From positions 124,001 through 188,000 of the forward strand of contig DAKJ01000018.1 in assembly GCA_002496565.1 (NCBI GenBank): a stretch of DNA of 64,000 nucleotides, given 5' to 3'. The position numbers were made by a program, and so were the translations under genes. Below, piece after piece: positions 43,646 through 53,650 of the stretch. The notes under the pieces are model-generated. The model worked only from the letters and a program-made list of their open reading frames with translations. It had not been told where the DNA came from and did no database searches. Every line of letters starts with the position of its first letter. Positions within the stretch are counted from its first letter, which is position 1. The DNA is from Methanosarcina sp. UBA289 (GTDB lineage: Archaea > Halobacteriota > Methanosarcinia > Methanosarcinales > Methanosarcinaceae).

Positions 43646-44503
43646 TTAGATTCCCAACATCATCCGGATCGTATTCCGGGTTGCAGGAGAAAGCCCAAGG
43701 ATCAAAATGACCATTTTGATTAACACTTTCAAGTTCAAGGAGCGTTCGTCATCCTCAAACTGGGTGTCAAGCACGTAAAGAACCCCTATGAAGATAATAA
43801 GCTTCAATGGATACATAACCAATGCGGTGCCAGTCAGATCGATAAGATAGCTGGGCACTACGTGTTTTTCATAGTATCCAAGCGTATCTATTCCTATGTA
43901 CGTTGAAGAAGCATCCATCAGTTGAACCATCAGGATAGAAAGGTTCAGAGGATCGGTAAATATAGAAGACTTGAAATGGCGAGCAATTATATAAAAGATA
44001 AATGTCAGCCCTGTTCCTGCCCCGAGTACAAATAAGGGAACGTAAGGGGCCACTATATTCTCGAAATGCAGGAGTGTAACAAGATTTACGAAAAACCACA
44101 AGAGTCCGAAGCTTGCAAAAGTTAGATGAAAATCCTTTACCAACCCTGCTTTCTGAAGCCTGATGGAGATCCAGAGACAGCCTATGGTTATCGCAAATAC
44201 CAAAAAATAAATATTGGGAGTTATGAGAAGATAGCTAAATGGCGGGTGGATAATACCTGCAGGAGAATCTTCAAGTACACGCAGAGAAGAACCTGCAAGT
44301 ACGAAAGGCAGAACAGATGCGATAAAGCGTGGAGTTATTTTTACCTCAAGCTTTTCGAGCAGCTTGAAAATTCCAAATATGCAAATACCCAGTATTACTG
44401 CCCAGGTAAAGGTATTTACAACATTATACCCTTCATCACCTCTTATGGGCTCAAGATAATAGGTATTAATAAACTGTGATATTTTATCTATTAAAAAACT
44501 CAT
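43646..44503 (-). CDS. DUF63 family membrane protein
   Basis: 285 residues, about eight membrane segments, matching the archaeal DUF63 family (FVLAGSSLRVLEDSPAGII; PLNLSILMVQLMDASSTYIGI; LSPATRNTIRMMLG). Function unknown; all known members are archaeal membrane proteins. The frame is open to a TTG at 44527, but the ATG at 44503 follows GAGTGAT and begins a typical N terminus, so I start there. Another ATG at 44515 lacks a binding site. Confidence 0.85.
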   Translation of the reverse strand: MSFLIDKISQFINTYYLEPIRGDEGYNVVNTFTWAVILGICIFGIFKLLEKLEVKITPRFIASVLPFVLAGSSLRVLEDSPAGIIHPPFSYLLITPNIYFLVFAITIGCLWISIRLQKAGLVKDFHLTFASFGLLWFFVNLVTLLHFENIVAPYVPLFVLGAGTGLTFIFYIIARHFKSSIFTDPLNLSILMVQLMDASSTYIGIDTLGYYEKHVVPSYLIDLTGTALVMYPLKLIIFIGVLYVLDTQFEDDERSLNLKVLIKMVILILGLSPATRNTIRMMLGI

Positions 44504-45056
44504 CTTATCACTCATTCGAAATGGCAATATCCTAATACAATTAAGTATACTATGTATACAGCGAACTTACTTCCTTAATCAAGAAGGTAATCTTCTTCTC
44601 CAGTGCGCAATGTTCGTTCTAATATATGAGATTTCTTTCCGGAAGGTCTTATCCCAATAAGCGTTAAAGATATTATAAATATTGAGCTTAGTATATTACT
44701 TTATTTTTATAATTATCCATATAACTCTAGCGTTATAGTCATACATATTATAATGGTATAGAGATGGAATTTAGAATAATGTAGACACAAAAATTATTCT
44801 GATATAAACACGGAAATGGTCTTAAATAAGTTCTGAATAAAAGAATTATGAATTATGATAATTCAGAATTAAAATATACTTGAAACATATTCCATACTTA
44901 ATATAAACAATTATCTAATGAGTTAACATATTAATAATAGTACCTAATATGCTGCAGTCTGCTGATAATCAAAATTCATGACTTTGTACGTATATTGGGG
45001 TTTATAAGAGCCAATTTACCATCTATCTTTATCGAATAAATGATGTAGGTATAAAA
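44504..45056. other. Intergenic divergent region
   Basis: 553 bp between the DUF63 gene (minus) and egsA (plus). It is very AT-rich, with a TTTATAAGAG box near 45000 that suits the egsA promoter and a GTATAC-type palindrome near 44546-44560. No gene is seen. Confidence 0.45.
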
Positions 45057-46121
45057 TTGACAATCGACAAAAACAGCGCAAAATGGATGCAGCTTCCAAG
45101 AGATGTACTTGTCGGGCATGGTGTGCTTGAGGAAATTGGAGATGTCTGCAGTGACCTGAAACTTAAAGGAAATGCGCTGATAGTAACCGGAAGTACTACA
45201 AGGGATATAGCAGGCAAGAGAGTCAGTAACCTCCTTGAAAGTGCAGGCAGTAGCACGGAAACGATCCTAACCTGCAAAACTACTACGGAAGAGGTTGAAA
45301 AGGTTATAGAGAAGTCACTTGAAATGGAAGCTAATTTTATCCTTGGAGTTGGAAGTGGTAGGTCTATTGACCTTGCAAAACTTGCCTCGACCCGGCTTGA
45401 ACTTCCATTTATTAGCGTGCCGACTGCAGCTTCTCATGATGGTATTGCATCTTCCCGTGCCTCAATTGTCGATAATGGAAGAAGTACATCTGCACAGGCC
45501 CAGGCTCCTATTGCCGTTATTGCAGACACGCAGATTATATCAGCAGCTCCTTTCCGTTTTCTTGCGGCTGGCTGTGGAGACATAATTTCCAATTATACGG
45601 CAGTACTGGACTGGGAACTTGCAAACAGGCTCAGGAATGAATATTTTGGGGCATATGCTGCAGCTATCTCCCGTATGGCTGCCAGGGTTATTATAGATTG
45701 TGCAGATTCGATCAAGCCCGATCACGAGACTTCGGCAAGACTTGTGGTAAAGGCCCTTGTATCGAATGGGGTTGCGATGAGTATTGCAGGCTCTTCCAGA
45801 CCTGCTTCAGGTTCGGAACATATGTTCAGTCATGCACTTGACAGGATAGCCCCAAAACCCGCACTCCATGGAGAACAGTGTGGAGTTGGCACAATTATGA
45901 TGATGTATCTCCACGGAGGAAACTGGCAGGAAATCAGGGATGCCTTAAAAAAAATAGGGGCTCCTGTAACTGCTGAAGAACTGGGGATAGAAGATAAATA
46001 TATAATCGAAGCCCTGCTACATGCACACAGTATTCGCCCGGAACGTTATACAATTCTTGGGAGCGGCCTTACCCCTTCCGCGGCTGAGAAAGTTGCAAAA
46101 ATCACAAAGGTCATAAATTGA
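45057..46121 (+). CDS. egsA: sn-Glycerol-1-phosphate dehydrogenase
   Basis: 354 residues. NAD(P)-dependent enzyme that reduces dihydroxyacetone phosphate to sn-glycerol 1-phosphate, the archaeal lipid backbone. GVGSGRSIDLAKL binds the nucleotide, SVPTAASHDGIASSRAS binds substrate, and the zinc ligands lie in SEHMFSHAL and HGEQCGVGTIMM, with an Asp in CGDIISNYTAV. The start is a TTG behind a weak AGGT. It stands alone, with upstream and downstream genes at a distance. Confidence 0.96.
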   Translation: MTIDKNSAKWMQLPRDVLVGHGVLEEIGDVCSDLKLKGNALIVTGSTTRDIAGKRVSNLLESAGSSTETILTCKTTTEEVEKVIEKSLEMEANFILGVGSGRSIDLAKLASTRLELPFISVPTAASHDGIASSRASIVDNGRSTSAQAQAPIAVIADTQIISAAPFRFLAAGCGDIISNYTAVLDWELANRLRNEYFGAYAAAISRMAARVIIDCADSIKPDHETSARLVVKALVSNGVAMSIAGSSRPASGSEHMFSHALDRIAPKPALHGEQCGVGTIMMMYLHGGNWQEIRDALKKIGAPVTAEELGIEDKYIIEALLHAHSIRPERYTILGSGLTPSAAEKVAKITKVIN

Positions 46122-46403
46122 AAAGTTATTCTTATTCAAGCTAAAGCCAAGAATCAATGTTTGTTTAGGATATCAGAGTTTAAAGCCAAGTTTTGTAAAG
46201 GAATCAGCAATCCATATCTGGTTAAAAAGAAATCGGTTAATCCAGAGCCATTTAACTTCCAATCAAGTAGTCACTGAATTTCCAATTAAAGTATTATCAA
46301 AATTGAACCTGATAACGAGTTGCAAACTATCTCGGGATAAGCTTCAGGTATCCCCTGAGAAATGGGGCACAGGCGCGAAAAATAATTAAATGGAAGAATT
46401 ATT

Positions 46404-46853
46404 ATGACAGAAAGCGATACCAAAATAACACTTATCGGATCACGGCTTGCAAGGGAAGGGCTGGAATTCATATTTAAAGGTGAGATGCCAGAATGCAAGA
46501 AATGCCGGCTGAAAAATACCTGTCTTAACCTTGAACCCGGACGCAGGTACAAGATAGAGAAAATTAGAAGCAAGGACGTCCACGAATGTTTCTTGCATGA
46601 TAGCGGCGTACTTGCTGTAGATGTGAGCAGGGCACCTATCCTGACCACGATGGAATCAAGAAAAGCAATTGACGGGGCAAAAATTATGTATGAGCCTCCA
46701 AAATGTGTCAAGAGAGAGTGCGGAGCATATGAGATCTGCCACCCTGAAGGGCTTTTAAAAGGGGATAAATGCAAAATTGTAGAGGTCCTCGAAAGCCTTG
46801 ATTCCAGGTGCGAAGCCAACTATTCCCTGAGAAAGGTGAAATTGTCCTGGTGA
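46404..46853 (+). CDS. UPF0179 family protein
   Basis: 149 residues, archaeal UPF0179 family, with two cysteine clusters (CKKCRLKNTC near 31-40 and CVKRECGAYEIC near 101-112) suggestive of metal or cluster binding. The sequence IGSRLAREGLEFIFKG is the usual N-terminal signature. Function unknown. It is followed 75 bp later by the DUF2150 gene on the same strand. Confidence 0.9.
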   Translation: MTESDTKITLIGSRLAREGLEFIFKGEMPECKKCRLKNTCLNLEPGRRYKIEKIRSKDVHECFLHDSGVLAVDVSRAPILTTMESRKAIDGAKIMYEPPKCVKRECGAYEICHPEGLLKGDKCKIVEVLESLDSRCEANYSLRKVKLSW

Positions 46854-46927
46854 ACGTAAACGAACACATTTTAGTAATAGTAAGATTGATTATCATTAAA
46901 TAAAAAAGGTTAGAAGCGGTGTTATAA

Positions 46928-47560
46928 GTGCCTGAACAGGAAATGAACCAGGTCCCCTATGAATTTTATACCCAAAAGCGCTGGGAAAACTGGCTCGGAC
47001 GGGCAAGAGAGAGCGGTTTCCAGATAAAGGAGTCAGAAGAAGAAGCTGGAAAGGAAAGTGCCATATTCGTGAATATGGTTGATGATGTTATCCTTGCCTG
47101 CCTGAAAGTAACTGCACGCTTTGATAAAGGCATGCTTTCCAAAGAAAAATCTCTGGAGATCCTGGCTGAGATCCGGGACATTGTACTTTCCGAGGTCGAG
47201 CCAATTTCTGAAGATATCAACCTTATGATCGATTCCATCCAGACCTCTCTCATGGGAGTTATTGTCGCCTTCGAATGCTACATCCTGGGCGACTATGATG
47301 AGGAAGCCGATATTGTAGAGATTGTAAAATCAGCCATTGAGGCAGAATCCTCAGACAACCTTGAGCTTGCCCTTGACTATACTGCACAATGCGGTGCGCT
47401 CGTACTTAAAGGGAAAAGCCTACCTGAAGAGGTTATGGCTGATCTTCCCTACGGCATTGTCGCTGAATGGCTTGATGGAATTGATTCTATCTCGGCTGCC
47501 ATGGTAGGAAGTGACAGCTACAAGGAATTTGATGAAGAGGACGAAGAAGATATAGTCTAA
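46928..47560 (+). CDS. DUF2150 family protein
   Basis: 210 residues, acidic, predicted all-helical, of the methanogen and haloarchaeal DUF2150 family. YTQKRWENWLGRARESGF at the N terminus and VGSDSYKEFDEEDEEDIV at the end are visible. No membrane segment. The start is GTG 46928 after GCGGTG. Function unknown. Convergent with the glycosyltransferase gene on its right. Confidence 0.82.
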   Translation: MPEQEMNQVPYEFYTQKRWENWLGRARESGFQIKESEEEAGKESAIFVNMVDDVILACLKVTARFDKGMLSKEKSLEILAEIRDIVLSEVEPISEDINLMIDSIQTSLMGVIVAFECYILGDYDEEADIVEIVKSAIEAESSDNLELALDYTAQCGALVLKGKSLPEEVMADLPYGIVAEWLDGIDSISAAMVGSDSYKEFDEEDEEDIV

Positions 47561-47744
47561 ATAATTCCTGTACAAACAGAGGACTCCGTTTCCGATTTCT
47601 CAGGAATACGGAAGCCCTTTGAAAATTTGTGAAAATTAGTTAAAAAATGGATATCATTGAAAAAATAATTAAAAATTAAAATATTAAAGGTATTTCCGTC
47701 TTGGATACTTATGTCTAGAGTCCTTAGGCTTCAACTGATTTTTG

Positions 47745-48917
47745 CTACTTTGCTTTATGTATTTCAATCACTTTTTTATATACTTCAAGAGTTTTTTCAG
47801 CTATTGTCTTCCAGTTATACCTCTTTTTAAGAAGATCGTAACCTTTTTCTCCCATTCGGTTGTGGCCAAGTCCTTCAAGAACGTAGTTGAGCCCCCAAGC
47901 GATAGAAGATGGCTCCTTATGAGCAACAACGCCTGTCCTGAAATTTTCCACAAGGGCAACAGCATCACTTGCAACGACTGGTTTTTTTGCATCCCAAGCT
48001 TCAAGCACTACAATTCCGAAGGGCTCGTTCCTACTAGGCACGCACACAAGATCGCAAGCATTGAACCAGTCGATTACGGTATTATCAGGAGCGTATCCAA
48101 GGAAGTTGCATGAATCTCCTATGCCAAGCTTCTGGGCTTGATTTTCGCACCGCGAGCGCATATCCCCTTCGCCTATAAGTACAAATTGGGCATCTCTTTT
48201 TTTCAGGACTTTAGCCGCAGCTTCCACAAGCAGGTCAGGTCCTTTTTGATAGGACATTCTTCCCGTGAAAAGAACAACTGGGAGACAAGGATGAATGCCA
48301 TAATGCCTTTTTACGTCTCCTGGATCTATTTGTCTTTTTATTTTACCCACATTTATACCGTTAGGAATTTCCCACAGCTTGTAATCGGGAATTTTGTAGA
48401 TATGCTTAATTTCCTCCTTCAATACAGTCGAGGTCGTGATAATATCCGAAGATTCGTAGCCTCCAAGCCATTCCCTGTGCGAGATTTCCTTTGCCTCCCA
48501 CCAGTCTCCATGACGATTTCCATTACGTCCCCATTCCGTACTATGGAAGGTCAGCACAAAAGGTAATCCAAACTGGGCTTTTATCCTGCAAAGAACATTT
48601 ACGGGGTGCCAATCATGGCCATGTAGAACATCAAATTCTCCTGCACTTTCTCTTACTTCAAGGAACCGGCAATACATACCATCACACATCCGGTCCATCT
48701 GTTCTATAATTCCCCCACTTTGATCGCAGGCAATCTTGTGATAATAGACCCCGTTTATTATCTCATCTTTGTTTTCACGGTCTCGTGTAAACATGTGGAC
48801 CTCATTTCCCTCTGCCGCAAGAGCATCAGAGAGTTCAGATACATGAGGTGAAATACCTCCCACACGTATCGAATACAGACTTTCCCAAGTAAACATTCCT
48901 ATTCGAATCTTTTTCAT
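47745..48917 (-). CDS. Glycosyltransferase family 4
   Basis: 390 residues, GT-B. N-terminal MFTWESLYSIRVGGISPHVS and DVLHGHDWHPVNVL resemble glycogen synthase-like GT4/GT5 proteins; the donor domain has TGRMSYQKGPDLLVEAA, the E-x7-E segment EPFGIVVLEAWDAKKPVVAS and a closing helix. With the galT remnant and the GT3 glycogen synthase upstream, it probably takes part in glycogen or other alpha-glucan metabolism. The weak GTGAG before the ATG is the only binding site seen. Confidence 0.87.
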   Translation of the reverse strand: MKKIRIGMFTWESLYSIRVGGISPHVSELSDALAAEGNEVHMFTRDRENKDEIINGVYYHKIACDQSGGIIEQMDRMCDGMYCRFLEVRESAGEFDVLHGHDWHPVNVLCRIKAQFGLPFVLTFHSTEWGRNGNRHGDWWEAKEISHREWLGGYESSDIITTSTVLKEEIKHIYKIPDYKLWEIPNGINVGKIKRQIDPGDVKRHYGIHPCLPVVLFTGRMSYQKGPDLLVEAAAKVLKKRDAQFVLIGEGDMRSRCENQAQKLGIGDSCNFLGYAPDNTVIDWFNACDLVCVPSRNEPFGIVVLEAWDAKKPVVASDAVALVENFRTGVVAHKEPSSIAWGLNYVLEGLGHNRMGEKGYDLLKKRYNWKTIAEKTLEVYKKVIEIHKAK

Positions 48918-49363
48918 AAGCTCACTTATCCCTTTTTGTCAAAATGGGAGTTAAGGAGTAAAAAGAATGCAGGCTCCCCCTTGCCTTTCTAATAATTACA
49001 TTTTTTAGTTTGCTGAATTCAGCTGTATTAATTAGGTAATCAGTTATATTAATTAGGTAATCAGCTATATTAATCAATTTTATTAATCCCAAGTTTACTG
49101 AACTTAGGTCATTGCAGTCTTTCCTAATACTATGCTCCTTAATCCTTCAATCGGCTATATAAAGTCAAAAAGGGCATAGTTTTGATTATATGATATAAAA
49201 ATGGTTTTCACGTTAAGGATACAGATTTTATACTTCCCTAACTTTATTCCTTTTTAATGGTAGATAAACATATCTGTTAATATTTCATACAACTTTGTCT
49301 AAAAATTTAATAACTGTTCTCAGCTTTTCTTTTTGAGTTTATTTTACAGACTTCATTCTATAC
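48918..49363. other. Intergenic gap with short tandem repeat
   Basis: 446 bp between the glycosyltransferase and the galT remnant. It contains the 21-bp repeat listed separately and no gene. Confidence 0.5.
49021..49075. repeat. 21-bp tandem repeat, 2.6 copies
   Basis: Two units (49021-49041 and 49042-49062) of the form AGYTRTATTAATTAGGTAATC differ at two positions, and a partial third begins at 49063. There are no spacers, so it is not a CRISPR array. Confidence 0.8.
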
Positions 49364-50354
49364 TCATAAAATCTCCCTCAAATAATAGGCTGCCCTTTCC
49401 GGAGAAACCGTATTGATATAAGTTCCTGTACCCAGTTCAAAACCTGCGTTAACGGAAATTCTCGGGAACAACCTGATGTTCAGGTGATATTCAGGAGCTT
49501 CGGAGAGCTGGTAAAACATATAGTTGAATGCTGGATTTCCGAGAACTCGTCCGTAACTTTTGAGAATATTTTTAAGGATGTTCCCTAGAGCAAAAAGTAA
49601 TTTATCACTGCAATCTCCAAGATAACTATAATGCTTTCTGGGAAGAATCCATACTTCAAATGGCCCCATTGAGGAATAAGGAGTAAAGGCTATCCATTCG
49701 TTATTCTCAAATATCAGACGGGGAGATGCCTTTTCCATATCAAAGATAACACATTATGGGCATATCTCTTTTTTACTGATAACCTCCAATTCCCTTGCCA
49801 GAAGAGGGGGGCAAAACGGAAGGGCAATAAGCTGGCTATAAAGGTGGTTAATCGAAGCCCCTGTTTTTTCCCAGAATTTTTGAACAGGGAAACATAGCGT
49901 ATCTTTTTACGGGTGGTAAGCTGCATGTACGGTCTCTATAAACCTTCATAAGTCTTGAGATTTCAGAATCGGAAAAGTCATCGAGCCGTCTCCCATGCAA
50001 AGGCGATTCTACGATGATTTCATGAAAACCATATCCAGATTCGACTTCTTGACCATTTTCCTGTTTCTCCGGAGATTCCGGAGATGGCGAAAAGACAGGA
50101 TAAAGATTAGGAAAGCAGCGAAAATCCCAGTTGCTTACCCTTTTTTCAGGGTTATCGGAATAGATTTTCCCACTTTTATATACAGCAGTAGCAAGCGGAG
50201 TGTTTTCCTCGGCACCTCCGCAGAAAAGACAGGTTTCAGAGTCGTTTTTTCCATGATCTTTATCTGCGACTGCAAGGTCCGAAGGCCTTTTAGCTCTTTC
50301 TTCAGCAATTATACAGTACTCGGAAAGAAAGTAATGCTTTCTGATTTCTGACAT
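49364..50354 (-). pseudogene. galT: galT (galactose-1-phosphate uridylyltransferase), degraded
   Basis: Reading on the minus strand, the first 142 codons are intact (MSEIRKHYFLSEYCIIAEER through VYRDRT, with CLFCGG zinc ligands). Frame is lost near 49927 by a one-base deletion or equivalent, again near 49862, and the third segment meets an in-frame TAA at 49754-49756 before continuing (MEKASPRLIFENNEWIAFTP to the end). The active-site motif reads INHLYSQ: the second His, the uridylylated nucleophile in GalT enzymes, is replaced by Tyr (codon at 49838-49840). Joining the frames gives a complete GalT of normal length, so this is a decayed gene. GalT exchanges UDP between glucose and galactose phosphates; the neighbouring alpha-glucan genes explain its place. 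Confidence 0.92.
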
Positions 50355-50384
50355 TTTAGGAAAACCTCATTAGATCTTGTTTCC

Positions 50385-50442
50385 TTATTCAGAAGAATTA
50401 AATTATCCTCTTATTCAGAAGAATTAAATTATCCTCTTATTC
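50385..50442. repeat. 26-bp tandem duplication
   Basis: Two identical 26-bp units (50385-50410 and 50411-50436) followed by the first six bases of a third. They lie between the galT remnant and the glycogen synthase, just beyond the latter's stop codon. No spacer is present, so it is not a CRISPR array. Confidence 0.9.
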
Positions 50443-50452
50443 ACTGCCAGCA

Positions 50453-52249
50453 TCATTTTTCTTCTTTACAGAATCGGGCCCCACTTATAAGCTCATAATA
50501 TTGTTCAGTAGGAACTTCCCAGTCCATATCTTTTGCAAGGAGGAAGGCTTCCCTACAGAGCAATTTGTACTTTACCCTATCTTCTATAAAATTCCGTGTA
50601 AAATAGCTGACTGCCAAGGCATAATCAAGGACTGTTTCGTAGTAGGAAAGATTAATATTGTCTACTACTATCACTCCTCCAAGTACTTCTTTAAGAGACT
50701 CAATGGTCTTTATGGCGTCACTGAATCCACAGACCCGGCTTACCACGCTTGGGGTCCCTTCTTTTCCGGCTTCAAGCCCTGTGAGTAAGAAAGGATCGTA
50801 GCGCGATGGAAAAATGCCTGCACAACAACCTGCCATAAACTCCCCGACTTCCATGCCCAGCCCTCCATCGGAGCTTGAAAGGATCTGGGGATATAGAAGT
50901 GCTGCAACCGAGCGTTTTCCCCTCACCATTTTCGAAAAATCAAGTCCCTTTTCCTCGATCATCTGCTGAATTCTCAGCTCGCTTCCTACAAGCACTTCTT
51001 TTGGCAGGTTCACAGGAAATCCCAATGGGAGGTTCCTTTTGGGCCCTTCTGCCGTAACAAGGAAACAGATTACCCTTATTCCCTCCTGCAGATGTCCTTC
51101 GAGAATGCTGTTCTTTATTATATGCTCAAGATCAACAAGAGAATCCAGAAGGTCAGGATACCCTTTATTTTCCACTTCCAGACGGGAGATTGTAAAAATC
51201 GGGATTATTTTTTCAGGTTCTATCCTTTCCCCTCCATGATATTTGTACAGATTTTCGGAAAGGAATTTTCGGATTCGTTCAAGGGAACTTTCTTTCAGGT
51301 CCCAGTCTATTTTATCGGATTCTATAGTTATTCCGTTTCGGATCACAATCCCGTTAATGCCGTAAAAGAGTTTGGCTTCCTGTCGAGTCGACTCCCCGAC
51401 TGCAGTAACCGTATCGGCATATGAAGCAAGAGCCTCCAAAGCAGCCAGGTTTTCAGGTACGCCTGGAGGCCATGTTCTATCATTATTCCTTCTTTTCAGG
51501 ATGGAATTATACCCTGCAGTCCTCCCGGGCAAAGTTGCATGCAGGGTTGCAACCGTATTTACAGGAATTCCGAGTTTCTTAAGCCTGGCTGGCGCATAAA
51601 ACACCCCAAATTCGTGGCAGTGTAGAGATACACCGGGACAGGGAATGAAATCCTGAGTTGAAACTGCGCCGGAGGTTTCGGAATTTTCCGATGCTGTACT
51701 TATAAGGAGCCGAACAAGCTCAGAAATCGCATAGGAAAGGCAGAGGTAATGGGTATATTCAGGTCCGTTTGGCATGTTCTCGTATCTCAGAGAATCAAGC
51801 CCAAGATGCTCATAGGCTTCAGCTTTTATCCTGCTTTCAAGGGTCATCTCTCTTCCCAGATACATTGAGCGGATTTTCCCAAAATCCGAGGTTTGAAACT
51901 GCAAATAGCCTATCTTCTTTTTTCCTACGAACTTGCTTCCTGTAAATACCTTGATACCTGATTTTTCAAGGGATTCAAGGCTTTTCTGGAGTTCCTCGCC
52001 AGGATTGAGGGAGTCAAACTCTCCCATATCCGTAATCCGGTTCAACCCCCTATTCCAGTCCGCACCCCTGTGCGCATAATAAGGGCCCACAACAAGGATC
52101 TCTTTGTCTTCTTTTGTATCGAGTTTACCAGAATCGAAAAGGGCGGCAAGAGTTTGTGCTTCTTCATGAATAACATTCCAGATTCCGCCCATTTTATTAG
52201 ATTTAGGGCCTGCTTCTTCTCCGGCAATTATAACAAAATGTTTTCCCAA
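50453..52249 (-). CDS. GT3-type glycogen synthase
   Basis: 598 residues resembling eukaryotic-type glycogen synthase (GT3). SNKMGGIWNVIHEEAQTLA at the N terminus, then CPGVSLHCHEFGVFYAPARL, TLHATLPGRTAGYNSILK, TVTAVGESTRQEAKLFYG, and the donor-site region SSSDGGLGMEVGEFMAGCCA and FPSRYDPFLLTGLEAGKEGTP. It should add glucose from UDP- or ADP-glucose to glycogen. The start is a TTG eight bases after GGGGGATTAAG. It lies upstream of galT on the same strand, so the whole set could be one transcript. Confidence 0.88.
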   Translation of the reverse strand: MGKHFVIIAGEEAGPKSNKMGGIWNVIHEEAQTLAALFDSGKLDTKEDKEILVVGPYYAHRGADWNRGLNRITDMGEFDSLNPGEELQKSLESLEKSGIKVFTGSKFVGKKKIGYLQFQTSDFGKIRSMYLGREMTLESRIKAEAYEHLGLDSLRYENMPNGPEYTHYLCLSYAISELVRLLISTASENSETSGAVSTQDFIPCPGVSLHCHEFGVFYAPARLKKLGIPVNTVATLHATLPGRTAGYNSILKRRNNDRTWPPGVPENLAALEALASYADTVTAVGESTRQEAKLFYGINGIVIRNGITIESDKIDWDLKESSLERIRKFLSENLYKYHGGERIEPEKIIPIFTISRLEVENKGYPDLLDSLVDLEHIIKNSILEGHLQEGIRVICFLVTAEGPKRNLPLGFPVNLPKEVLVGSELRIQQMIEEKGLDFSKMVRGKRSVAALLYPQILSSSDGGLGMEVGEFMAGCCAGIFPSRYDPFLLTGLEAGKEGTPSVVSRVCGFSDAIKTIESLKEVLGGVIVVDNINLSYYETVLDYALAVSYFTRNFIEDRVKYKLLCREAFLLAKDMDWEVPTEQYYELISGARFCKEEK

Positions 52250-52447
52250 ATCTTAATCCCCCAAGACCTTTTGCCGTTTCAGGTGTAATTTATATTTTTA
52301 ATTCACCTGTGAATATTAAAATGTATCAATCAAAAGATAAATTTGTAAGGGATGAAGCATGCATGAAGAAACGATTGAAACTTGTAACTTCGGTCTGAGG
52401 GAAGAATTGGGAGATAGATAGAAGTTAAAGAGAAAAAGGAAAATTAC

Positions 52448-53275
52448 TTAGATCAAGGCCTGGTAGTAACCGTTCTTTTCCATGACTTCGACCGGCAGGG
52501 AAAAAAGTTCTGAGAGGTTTGCATCGGTCAGGATTTCTTTCTTTTCTCCATCCATGAAGATTTTTCCATTTTTTATGAGGATTACACGGTTAATTTCGGG
52601 AATGATATCTTCAAGGGTGTGAGTAACGAGAATAATACTCTTTCCCGAGCCTGCAATTTTCCGGACACTTTCACGGAAGCTGTGAAGGGCTTTGAGATCA
52701 AGGCTATTTGCAGGCTCATCTAAAATAAGGGCTTGTGGATCATGAACAAGGGCTCTCCCTATAAGTACCCTTCTGGCTTCTCCTGAGGAAAGTTCGGACA
52801 TCAACCTGTCTGCAAGGTGGGAAATCTCAAGAAACTCAAGCACGTCCCGTGCTATGGTTTCCATTTCAGGAGTAACTTTATGGTTATAGTAAATTCCTAT
52901 GCTGCTGAAAAACCCTGAAAGTACAACATCCAGCACACTTACTTGGCGGCAGTACGTCTGTTGAAGATCGCCGGAGACAATTCCCAGTAATTTCCTGAGC
53001 TCAAAAACATTCCAAGTTCCTTTGCCCATGATATTCAGAACAAGTCCATCTGCTGCTGCAAGAGGGTGATATTCCTTTGTAAATGTCTTGATGAGGGAAG
53101 ATTTTCCCGAACCATTAGGCCCTATTATTGCAACATGTTCTCCCTGCTCAATAGACAGGGATATCGAATCAAGGATTTTTCTCCCGCTTCTGACAACGGT
53201 TACATTATTCAGTTCCAGCAAGGAAGGAGAATCAGACTTCCCTAGAGAATCCATGTTTTGAGTCATTTTTACCAT
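52448..53275 (-). CDS. ABC transporter ATP-binding protein
   Basis: 275 residues. Walker A GPNGSGKSS (near 53-61), signature LSSGEARRVLIGRAL, Walker B ALILDEPANSLD and the H-loop VTHTLEDIIPEIN are all intact. No membrane partner gene adjoins it, so it may energise a permease elsewhere or belong to the stand-alone ABC-F-like or molybdate/iron-like families; the short single domain excludes a classical ABC-F. The initial Met at 53275 has no strong binding site, and a nearby ATG at residue 4 is an alternative. Confidence 0.92.
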   Translation of the reverse strand: MVKMTQNMDSLGKSDSPSLLELNNVTVVRSGRKILDSISLSIEQGEHVAIIGPNGSGKSSLIKTFTKEYHPLAAADGLVLNIMGKGTWNVFELRKLLGIVSGDLQQTYCRQVSVLDVVLSGFFSSIGIYYNHKVTPEMETIARDVLEFLEISHLADRLMSELSSGEARRVLIGRALVHDPQALILDEPANSLDLKALHSFRESVRKIAGSGKSIILVTHTLEDIIPEINRVILIKNGKIFMDGEKKEILTDANLSELFSLPVEVMEKNGYYQALI

Positions 53276-53608
53276 CTATCTGAAAATCTAGATAAAAATT
53301 TCACGAACGCTGTGAATTTAAGATTCCACTCATTTTTTCTATGAGCAAACTAGCCTATACTATTAATATTAAGTGTTTACAGTTAACTATTTCAAAAGGT
53401 AATAACAAGGAAAATAAACCTGAATAAATCTATGAGTACAACAACTGACAAGCGTAACAAGTTCACTGATTATACTTACACCCTTTTAACACGTTTTTGT
53501 GCTCTGAATTGTCCAAAGATTCTTTACAGGCCCTTTCTAAAAATTATTAACCTCTATTTTAGTTTCTTGTTTTTGTTTCTTGCGTTTATATAATCTTATA
53601 ATATAGTT
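53276..53608. other. Divergent intergenic region
   Basis: 333 bp between the ABC ATPase (minus) and the small membrane protein (plus). TATA-like boxes (TTTATATAATC near 53586) face the latter. No gene is seen. Confidence 0.4.
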
Positions 53609-53650
53609 TTGCTTCTACTGAAAAACGGGGAAGTTCTGGGGGGTTCTTCG

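Noticed and set aside
49021..49075. CRISPR-like direct repeats
   Set aside because: Units abut with no spacers and differ from each other; a simple tandem repeat.
49364..50354. Programmed frameshifting in galT
   Set aside because: Two frameshifts plus a TAA stop plus loss of the catalytic His point to decay, and no slippery sequence is seen.
50385..50442. CRISPR-like direct repeats
   Set aside because: Two adjacent identical 26-bp copies without spacers; a tandem duplication.
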